A DNA stretch of 7,623 nt, taken from positions 1 to 7,623 of the forward strand of contig JAVBYA010000415.1 in assembly GCA_030824295.1 (NCBI GenBank), in the 5' to 3' direction. The DNA comes from Bacteroidota bacterium. GTDB taxonomy: Bacteria > Bacteroidota > Ignavibacteria > UBA10030 > UBA8401. The position numbers and the translations under genes were made by a program. Positions 1 to 4,510 of this stretch are shown in pieces. Positions within the stretch are counted from its first letter, which is position 1. Each line of letters opens with the position of its first letter. The notes under the pieces were generated by a model that saw only the letters and a list, made by a program, of their open reading frames with translations, was not told where the DNA came from and ran no database searches.

Positions 1-412
1 GTTCATTCCCGATGGAATCGATCAGCGTCAGGTCCACAGCCGCGCCGCGGTTATGCTTGGACCCTTTCCGCGGATCCGCCACGAAATCCGGGTTGGGCAC
101 GATCTCCCACAGCTTCCACTGGATCGCCAGCGGACGATATCCGTCAAAGATCTTCAGTCCCAGCCCCATCGTCCGCAGTTCGCGCTGCACTGCGGCAAGA
201 CTCTCCGCTGCAACCCGCCGAAGCTTTGCCGCGGCAACAGGATAGAGTACTTTCTTGGTGAAATTATCCTCCGTTGCATAACGGATGTCCAGCACGAAGG
301 TCGGATCGATGGAACGGAGGTCGACGATGTCGGACGGACTGCGCTCCGTCCGCAGTGCGGAGCCGCAGGATAGAAACAAGAGCGAAAGAAGGAGCGGAAT
401 GATGATTCTCAT
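1..412 (-). CDS. ddpX: D-alanyl-D-alanine dipeptidase (VanX/DdpX-like, peptidase M15D), lipoprotein; C-terminus cut by window edge
   Basis: The family hydrolyses the dipeptide D-Ala-D-Ala with a zinc-bound water, in peptidoglycan turnover or in glycopeptide resistance. Only the first 137 residues are in the window; relatives are about 190-230 residues, so roughly the last third is missing, including the expected Glu and His of the second half of the active site. Visible are a short hydrophobic signal with lipobox L-S-C16-G, the DGYRP segment (R93, equivalent to the catalytic Arg of VanX), and the zinc motif SKHNRGAAVD with ligands H120 and D127. The start at 412 begins the signal peptide and lies 4 bases after the stop of the flavoprotein gene, so this is the last visible gene of the operon. 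No vanH or vanA-like gene is near, so a role in cell-wall recycling is more likely than vancomycin resistance. The family is secure; the physiological role is inference. Confidence 0.9.
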   Translation of the reverse strand, partial: MRIIIPLLLSLLFLSCGSALRTERSPSDIVDLRSIDPTFVLDIRYATEDNFTKKVLYPVAAAKLRRVAAESLAAVQRELRTMGLGLKIFDGYRPLAIQWKLWEIVPNPDFVADPRKGSKHNRGAAVDLTLIDSIGNE

Positions 413-416
413 AGGA

Positions 417-1586
417 TCAAGCAACGAACACTTTCGCAACATCCAGGATCATGGATGGCTGGTTCCACAACGCGGCACGGAAGATCCCTCCCAGTGTCCG
501 TTTTTCGACCGGCAGTTTCAATGCACTGTCGCAGATGTTATTATAGGTACGATCGTCGAATCCACCGATGGCGTTCCGGATGTTATAGAAGATATCGTGA
601 CGCCAGCCGAGCCGCTTATGCCACCGCTTATCGTATTCGCGCAGGTGTTTCATGTCGCCGGACTGCACCGCTTCGGCTGCCACCTGTCCGCCGATCATTC
701 CGCCGATCATCCCGGAGATGATGCCGCCGCCGGAGACCGGATTCACCTGATGCGCAGCATCGCCGACCAGAATGACATTCCCTTTGACGATCTCCGGATT
801 CGTTTTGGCGCACGGAACGCCCCCGGCGATATGCGTCAGCATGGCCGCTTTGGGATACTTCCGTTCCACGAATTCGTGCAGATAGCGTATCGCTGATTTC
901 TTCTTCGCCTGGTCCACGGAAAGTCCGAGACCGACATTCGCCGTATCCTTCCCCTTCGGGAAGACCCACAGATAACCGCCGGGCGAGACATTGTCACCGA
1001 AATAGAAATCGAGCACATCCTCTTCTACGTCGATGCCGGACAGGGTCATCTGTGCGCAGCTTTCCATGTCCCGGATATGACACGTGGTATCCATCCCCGC
1101 CCATTTCCCTACGCGTGATTCCACTCCGTCCGCAGCGATGATGATCTTCGCCCGGATATCACGCTTCTGATCCTTGATGAGTGCACGCACACCGGTCACT
1201 GTGCCGTTCTCGCGCAGCAGGTCATACACATACGCTTTGGTGATCACTTCCGCTCCGGCATTCGCCGCGAGCTTTGCCAGCTCGTAATCGAAGATGCGGC
1301 GCTCCAGCACATAACCGCCGCCGTCCAGTTTCGGCAGTACGCTGCTGCCGTTCGGTGCGACGAGGCGGAACTTCGTCACCGTGGATGCGATCCATTTCGG
1401 ATCGGGCGCGATGAACTGTGCGACACCTTCATGGCTGACCGCTTCACCGCATCGTACAGGGTAACCGACGTCGCGGTCCTTCTCCAGCACCAGAACTTTT
1501 GCACCGCCGGCAGCGGCATACCGCGCAGCTGTGGTCCCCGCCGGACCTGCGCCGACAACGATCACATCATAATCATAGACGCTCAT
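417..1586 (-). CDS. Geranylgeranyl reductase family FAD-dependent oxidoreductase
   Basis: This is a 389-residue flavoprotein of the geranylgeranyl reductase/FixC-like group, whose members reduce isoprenoid double bonds in archaeal lipids, chlorophyll side chains or quinone tails. The N-terminal Rossmann motif is GAGPAG (residues 12-17), with E35 ending the second strand to bind ribose. YPVRCGE (42-48) carries the conserved Cys (C46) seen in archaeal enzymes. AADG (151-154), YLWVFPKG (205-212), GDAAH (275-279) and PVSGGGI (283-289) are the remaining FAD and substrate-pocket signatures. There is no signal peptide and no clear membrane helix, so it is probably cytoplasmic or peripheral. Its ATG overlaps the ferredoxin stop by 4 bp (ATGA), which strongly suggests the ferredoxin is its electron donor. 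The substrate could be a menaquinone tail, a polyprenyl carrier or another prenyl lipid; the sequence alone does not decide. An ETF:quinone-oxidoreductase-like role is the main alternative. Confidence 0.88.
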   Translation of the reverse strand: MSVYDYDVIVVGAGPAGTTAARYAAAGGAKVLVLEKDRDVGYPVRCGEAVSHEGVAQFIAPDPKWIASTVTKFRLVAPNGSSVLPKLDGGGYVLERRIFDYELAKLAANAGAEVITKAYVYDLLRENGTVTGVRALIKDQKRDIRAKIIIAADGVESRVGKWAGMDTTCHIRDMESCAQMTLSGIDVEEDVLDFYFGDNVSPGGYLWVFPKGKDTANVGLGLSVDQAKKKSAIRYLHEFVERKYPKAAMLTHIAGGVPCAKTNPEIVKGNVILVGDAAHQVNPVSGGGIISGMIGGMIGGQVAAEAVQSGDMKHLREYDKRWHKRLGWRHDIFYNIRNAIGGFDDRTYNNICDSALKLPVEKRTLGGIFRAALWNQPSMILDVAKVFVA

Positions 1587-1837
1587 TTGAACTCCACCGG
1601 CTCGTTGAGGATCTGCGGCGTATGGACCGGCATTCCGGCAACACCTTCTTTATGGAATTCGATCACTTCCCACGGACATGCCCAGACGCATTTCCGGCAG
1701 TTCGTGCAGCGCTCTTCGATGATGGCGATCTTCGATTCCATCAATTCAATGGCATCCTCCGGACAAACGCCGACGCAGCATCCGCAATAATCGCACTTTC
1801 CCGGTACGATATGGATCATCAAATGGGGTTGCGGCAT
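1583..1837 (-). CDS. 2[4Fe-4S] ferredoxin
   Basis: This 84-residue protein is a small two-cluster ferredoxin that carries low-potential electrons in the cytoplasm. Two classic CxxCxxCxxxCP motifs are visible: C15, C18, C21 and C25, then C44, C47, C50 and C54, each followed by Pro. An extra Cys at position 20 lies inside the first motif. A tail of about 30 residues without Cys follows the second cluster. The start at 1837 shares one base with the stop of the FKBP gene (TAATG), which argues for it over a second Met at residue 7 (1819). The stop overlaps the flavoprotein start by 4 bp. The arrangement resembles fixX-fixC and the ferredoxin/geranylgeranyl-reductase pairs known from archaea; partnership with the flavoprotein is inferred from position. 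Confidence 0.93.
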   Translation of the reverse strand: MPQPHLMIHIVPGKCDYCGCCVGVCPEDAIELMESKIAIIEERCTNCRKCVWACPWEVIEFHKEGVAGMPVHTPQILNEPVEFK

Positions 1838-2241
1838 TATTGGATCCCCAGCAATTCTACTTCAAAAATAAGTATGGCATTCGGCGGGATCACGCCGCCG
1901 GCACCGGACCTGCCGTATCCCAATTCCGGAGGAATCGTGAACCGGCTCTTTCCTCCCACTTTCATTGTTGCAACGCCGTCATCCCATCCCTGGATCACTT
2001 GTCCTACGCCGAATTGGTATTTGAACGGCTGACCGCGGTCCACCGAACTGTCGAATTTTGTGCTGTCAGTCAGCCAGCCGGTGTAATGGACCGTGACGAC
2101 ATCACCTTCTTTCGGCGAAGCGCCTTTCCCTTCTGTGATAACTTCAATGGAAACACCTGATTTTGTCATAATATTTTTTCTTCCGCAGGAAACGAATAAG
2201 AGTGAAAGGAAAAGTGTGAGGAAAATCAGCTTGTTTTGCAT
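1837..2241 (-). CDS. FKBP-type peptidyl-prolyl cis-trans isomerase, lipoprotein
   Basis: This protein of 134 residues catalyses cis-trans isomerisation of Xaa-Pro bonds and is predicted to sit on the outer face of a membrane. A lipoprotein signal fills residues 1-18, with Lys4, a Leu/Phe-rich core and lipobox F-V-S-C19-G. The FKBP domain runs from about residue 28 to the end, with the usual pocket residues: Y53 in VHYTG, F64-D65, VIQGWDDG (82-89, W86), ELGYG (106-110) and IPPNAILIFEVELL. The reading frame is open to 2292, but the start at 2241 is chosen because it opens exactly at the signal peptide, and a candidate promoter (2264-2292) lies inside the longer form. No strong Shine-Dalgarno site is present. 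It is the first gene of the four-gene operon and overlaps the ferredoxin start by one base. Confidence 0.93.
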   Translation of the reverse strand: MQNKLIFLTLFLSLLFVSCGRKNIMTKSGVSIEVITEGKGASPKEGDVVTVHYTGWLTDSTKFDSSVDRGQPFKYQFGVGQVIQGWDDGVATMKVGGKSRFTIPPELGYGRSGAGGVIPPNAILIFEVELLGIQ

Positions 2242-2263
2242 GTCTGCACCGGAATTTCCTGTA

Positions 2264-2292
2264 AAAATACGGAAAAGAACTCCGACTTCCAA
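2264..2292 (-). promoter_or_regulatory. Candidate promoter of the FKBP-ferredoxin-flavoprotein-dipeptidase operon
   Basis: On the minus strand TTGGAA (2292-2287) is followed after 17 bases by TATTTT (2269-2264). A start of transcription near 2257 would leave a leader of about 15 nt before the ATG at 2241. The -35 is an imperfect match and the -10 is T-rich, so this is only moderately supported. Its spacing equals that of the much stronger HU promoter. Confidence 0.45.
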
Positions 2293-2326
2293 AAATAATC
2301 CCGGAGCCTCCGGAATCGTTTAAAAC

Positions 2327-2358
2327 AAAAACTCCATTCACATGAATGGAGTTTTTTT
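2327..2358 (-). terminator. Intrinsic terminator of the HU gene (symmetrical)
   Basis: ACTCCATTC (2331-2339) pairs with GAATGGAGT (2344-2352) around the loop ACAT, a perfect 9-bp stem flanked by an A-run on the left and a T-run on the right. On the minus strand it is followed by T5-G-T4. It lies 18 bases after the HU stop and ahead of the FKBP promoter, so it separates the two transcription units. The symmetrical flanks would also let it act on the plus strand, where no gene is visible that needs it. Confidence 0.88.
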
Positions 2359-2376
2359 CCCGATATTTACTGGGGA

Positions 2377-2667
2377 TTATTTCTTGCCGGTGAGGATCGC
2401 ATCTTTTGCAGCTTTTGCGACTTTGAATTTCACCACTTTCTTTGCGGGGATCTGAATGGTTTCGCCGGTTGCAGGATTGCGTCCCATACGAGCTTTGCGA
2501 TCCACCAGAACCAATTTGCCGATACCGGGGATGGTGAACTGATTCGCCGCTTCTTTGTAAGCAAGGGTGGACAATTCTTCAAAGAATTCCGTGACGGCTT
2601 TCTTCTTCATTCCGAACTTATCAGCAAAATGGCTGGCGATCTGCGACTTCGACATTGCTTTTCCCAT
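2377..2667 (-). CDS. HU family DNA-binding protein
   Basis: This is a 96-residue histone-like protein of the HU/IHF fold, which binds and bends DNA as a dimer and organises the nucleoid. The N-terminal helical half (about 5-42) is followed by the beta-arm region: IPGIGKL (46-52), then RKARMGRNPATGE (57-69) with the intercalating Pro at 65, then a Lys-rich C-terminal helix. The family is usually 90-100 residues, so it is full length. The start at 2667 is preceded by AGGAG with a 5-base spacer, which favours it over the in-frame Met at residue 5. It is a single-gene unit with its own sigma-70-type promoter and terminator. The arm sequence matches the HU subgroup with the G-K-L-V-L-V strand rather than IHF, but its precise role among possible HU paralogues of the cell cannot be told. 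Confidence 0.95.
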   Translation of the reverse strand: MGKAMSKSQIASHFADKFGMKKKAVTEFFEELSTLAYKEAANQFTIPGIGKLVLVDRKARMGRNPATGETIQIPAKKVVKFKVAKAAKDAILTGKK

Positions 2668-2672
2668 ATGAA

Positions 2673-2677
2673 CTCCT
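2673..2677 (-). promoter_or_regulatory. Shine-Dalgarno site of the HU gene
   Basis: AGGAG on the minus strand sits 5 bases before the ATG at 2667 and decides the start. Clear Shine-Dalgarno sites are rare in this window; the only other good one precedes the four-helix membrane protein. Confidence 0.8.
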
Positions 2678-2731
2678 GTAATAGGTGAATTGGAATTGTT
2701 AGTTAGTGTAACTCTCTAATCAACTGTTGTA

Positions 2732-2760
2732 AATATATATTATTCATAAGGGAGTGTCAA
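2732..2760 (-). promoter_or_regulatory. Strong sigma-70-type promoter of the HU gene
   Basis: On the minus strand a perfect TTGACA (2760-2755) is followed after 17 bases by TATATT (2737-2732). The same bases also read as TTG-N20-TATATTTA, close to the Bacteroidota promoter form TTG-N19to21-TAnnTTTG. Transcription would begin near 2725, giving a leader of about 55-60 nt. An A/T-rich tract lies just upstream of the -35 and may act as an UP element. High expression fits HU. Confidence 0.78.
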
Positions 2761-2765
2761 TACTC

Positions 2766-2801
2766 GTTTAAAAAAATCTTATTTCATTGGGGTTTTTAAA
2801 C
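2766..2801. repeat. Perfect 9-bp inverted repeat upstream of the HU promoter
   Basis: GTTTAAAAA (2766-2774) is the exact reverse complement of TTTTTAAAC (2793-2801), with an 18-base spacer. The near arm ends 5 bases from the -35 box of the HU promoter. It could be a regulator site, part of an UP element, or a chance product of the A/T-rich context. Confidence 0.4.
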
Positions 2802-2845
2802 ATGCGTCAAATATCAGGCCAAAACATTGAGGATATTATAAAAAC

Positions 2846-2885
2846 AAAAAAAGTCCCTTAATCTTTCGAATTAAGGGACTTTTTT
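2846..2885 (-). terminator. Bidirectional intrinsic terminator downstream of the four-helix membrane protein gene
   Basis: GTCCCTTAAT (2853-2862) pairs perfectly with ATTAAGGGAC (2870-2879) around a 7-base loop. Seven A residues precede it and six T residues follow, so both strands have a U-run after the stem. On the minus strand it lies about 90 bases beyond the stop at 2977 and would end that transcript before the HU promoter. No plus-strand gene is evident immediately upstream. Confidence 0.9.
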
Positions 2886-2907
2886 GGAGAATTGTGATTT
2901 AAACACA

Positions 2908-2955
2908 GCCTGAAACAGGCCGGAATTAGCTGAAAAATATTTTCAAAATATTCAG
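2908..2955. other. Two small dyad elements in the 3' untranslated region of the membrane protein gene
   Basis: GCCTG-AAA-CAGGC (2908-2920) could form a small hairpin. AATATTTT-C-AAAATATT (2936-2952) is a perfect 8-bp dyad centred on 2944, with CTGAA and TTCAG at its outer edges (2930-2934 and 2951-2955). Neither has a T-run. They lie between the stop at 2977 and the terminator and may be RNA-processing structures or a protein site. No gene is seen anywhere in 2668-2976; the promoter, the terminator and these dyads are all that I can find there. Confidence 0.35.
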
Positions 2956-2976
2956 TGAATTATCACTTTTCTGTAC

Positions 2977-3336
2977 TCACTTCAACAAAAATGCGATCGC
3001 TGTTGCCGCAATGGAAGAGACCAGTGTGATCAACGCATATATCTGTTTCGGCGGTGCAGCACCGACAGCGCTGCGGCGGTACAATGTTGCGATCACCGCT
3101 ACTTCGATTGCCAGCAGCATTTTTATACCGATCTTCATATGATTCACTTCGGAAAGAAGCAGAAAGAACAATGCAAAGCCGGTAAGCAGCTGTGTGTGTG
3201 CAGAAGACATCAGCACGAGCGAGAGTTTCTTCCGCGTATCATTGTTTGTAATATTGCCGGCTACGAGATATAACGAAGTGACAATGATCGCCGCCATACC
3301 GAGAACATGCAGTATATAGAGTGCTTCGTGCAACAT
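2977..3336 (-). CDS. Four-helix integral membrane protein of unknown function
   Basis: This 119-residue protein is almost entirely hydrophobic segments, with four predicted transmembrane helices at about residues 5-26, 40-62, 68-87 and 98-118. The segments between helices are short, with a Thr-Arg-Lys-Lys stretch (34-37) after helix 1 and Arg87-Arg88 after helix 3, suggesting those ends face the cytoplasm. His10 in helix 1 and His47 in helix 2 are inside or close to the membrane and recall haem- or metal-binding four-helix proteins, but no family signature is recognisable to me. The start at 3336 has the Shine-Dalgarno sequence AAAGGA (3348-3343) with a 6-base spacer. It is a single-gene unit, divergent from the 3401 gene and followed by the terminator at 2846-2885. 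It is confidently a gene, of unknown role. Confidence 0.8.
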   Translation of the reverse strand: MLHEALYILHVLGMAAIIVTSLYLVAGNITNNDTRKKLSLVLMSSAHTQLLTGFALFFLLLSEVNHMKIGIKMLLAIEVAVIATLYRRSAVGAAPPKQIYALITLVSSIAATAIAFLLK

Positions 3337-3342
3337 TTTTCA

Positions 3343-3348
3343 TCCTTT
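3343..3348 (-). promoter_or_regulatory. Shine-Dalgarno site of the four-helix membrane protein gene
   Basis: AAAGGA on the minus strand lies 6 bases before the ATG at 3336 and supports that start. Confidence 0.7.
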
Positions 3349-3360
3349 CGAAATGATATA

Positions 3361-3389
3361 TTGATTACAAGGGAATTTAACGATAATTT
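3361..3389 (+). promoter_or_regulatory. Candidate promoter of the 3401 gene
   Basis: TTGATT (3361-3366), a 17-base spacer and TAATTT (3384-3389), followed by G, resemble the HU promoter in spacing. Transcription would begin about 5 bases before the ATG at 3401, so the message would be nearly leaderless, in keeping with the absence of a Shine-Dalgarno site. I could not place a convincing promoter for the divergent membrane protein gene in the same 64 bp. Confidence 0.35.
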
Positions 3390-3400
3390 GTCATCACATT

Positions 3401-4468
3401 ATGTTTGAATACGAACTCGAAAATATACAAAAAATAACGGTCAATCATACCATCGGCGCCCAGCCGTCGATCGCCCTGAAGACCATTCTAGAGTCTAACA
3501 TCCCTGCCAATATAAAAAGTTTCTTCCGGGGTGAAGTAGAATCACTTTTATACAGGGAAAAGCAATCGGACAGGACCCACAGCAAATTCAATTTCCTTCA
3601 GGAAGATGTGCAATTACTGCAGGAACAGATGGATATCCTGCTTGTGTATCACTACACGTTCCCCCGCGAAGAATTCCTGAAGACTCTCGATGTCTGCACC
3701 CATTTTCTCTTTAATTATCTCTGCCGGCCGCAATGGACGCTGGAAAGCTACCTGTTCGAGGATAAGCAGGTCTTATCCGTGAAGGAATTGGGACTGAAAT
3801 TCCGGTTCTGCGCGGATTACCCGTATTATTGGTCCATCCTGGAAAAATATCTCGTAGGAAAGAACAGAACGGAGATCGAAAAAGAAGAATTGGTGCGGCT
3901 GCTGCGGAAGATCGATGTTGAAATAGTCAACACGCATTCTGCGGACGATCTGGCAAAGATGACCCAGCCGTTCTTTGAATTCGTCAGTTTCATCCATCAG
4001 CATGCATTGAACGGCGGCCGCGGCGACCTTCCGACGAAAGCTCTTATCTATTTCTTTGAGGATAAGCGGCTATCGTTCGCTGCTCAGCATCTCCAGAAAC
4101 TGCGTGACCAGGGGATCCAGTCGATGATGTTCGATGAATTGACCGATGCTCTGAGGGATTCATTCTCCCGCCGAAGCATTTCCACCGCGGAAGAAACAGT
4201 TCCGCTCCGTCCCGCAGAACGGAAACACATCACCATGCTCGCCATCCCGGAACGGGACCGTCTCGCTATCATTTCGTCCTTGTTTGGGAACGACGAATCG
4301 AAGTATATTACAACCATGGAAAAGGTCCTCTCCTCCGCCAGCTGGGAGGATGCAGGTCTCTCACTGGACCATTATTTCACGATGAACGATGTGGACCCTT
4401 TCTCCCGCGATGCGATCATCCTGACCAATGCGCTGCAGTCATTCTTCACTAACCGGGAATCATCCTAA
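3401..4468 (+). CDS. Conserved-looking helical protein of unknown function, upstream of obg
   Basis: This 355-residue soluble protein has no signal peptide, no membrane helix and no catalytic signature that I recognise. It is rich in charged helices, for example 66-82, 144-172 and 226-256. The motif Y-[LF]-F-E-D-K appears twice, at 117-122 and 217-222, exactly 100 residues apart, each followed by a Leu-Ser-containing helix, which may mark two related halves. A Ser/Arg/Glu-rich stretch (about 253-275) looks like a linker to a C-terminal segment (276-350) containing LFGNDESKY and NDVDPFSRD. Codon usage and composition match the neighbours, so there is no sign of transfer. It opens the plus-strand block 42 bp before obg and may be co-transcribed with it. 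A stop in frame at 3362-3364 and no upstream ATG, GTG or TTG after it support the start. The function cannot be stated. Confidence 0.85.
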   Translation: MFEYELENIQKITVNHTIGAQPSIALKTILESNIPANIKSFFRGEVESLLYREKQSDRTHSKFNFLQEDVQLLQEQMDILLVYHYTFPREEFLKTLDVCTHFLFNYLCRPQWTLESYLFEDKQVLSVKELGLKFRFCADYPYYWSILEKYLVGKNRTEIEKEELVRLLRKIDVEIVNTHSADDLAKMTQPFFEFVSFIHQHALNGGRGDLPTKALIYFFEDKRLSFAAQHLQKLRDQGIQSMMFDELTDALRDSFSRRSISTAEETVPLRPAERKHITMLAIPERDRLAIISSLFGNDESKYITTMEKVLSSASWEDAGLSLDHYFTMNDVDPFSRDAIILTNALQSFFTNRESS

Positions 4469-4476
4469 GAAAGCAC

Positions 4477-4497
4477 GGTCCCGTACTATCCGGGACC
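4477..4497 (+). other. Hairpin in the leader just upstream of obg
   Basis: GGTCCCG (4477-4483) pairs with CGGGACC (4491-4497) around a 7-base loop, a perfect GC-rich 7-bp stem ending 13 bases before the obg ATG. No T-run follows, so it is not an ordinary terminator. It fills most of the 42-bp gap where a Shine-Dalgarno site would otherwise be expected. Confidence 0.55.
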
Positions 4498-4510
4498 ACA
4501 CGGTATCACT

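Noticed and set aside
1..412. Vancomycin resistance cluster
   Set aside because: No vanH, vanA/B-type ligase or vanRS genes are adjacent; the dipeptidase sits in an unrelated operon.
285..896. Plus-strand open frame of 203 codons across the dipeptidase and flavoprotein genes
   Set aside because: Antisense shadow of two well-supported genes, with no family signature.
2242..2292. Upstream start for the FKBP gene adding 17 residues
   Set aside because: The longer form would bury the lipoprotein signal peptide internally and overlaps the candidate promoter.
2301..2313. CCGGA-GCC-TCCGG dyad between the HU terminator and the FKBP promoter
   Set aside because: Only 5 bp of stem with no T-run and upstream of the promoter; too short to call a regulatory element.
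2886..2976. Possible tRNA or small RNA gene in the intergenic stretch
   Set aside because: No cloverleaf arms or CCA-like end are visible, and the dyads are too small to define an RNA gene.
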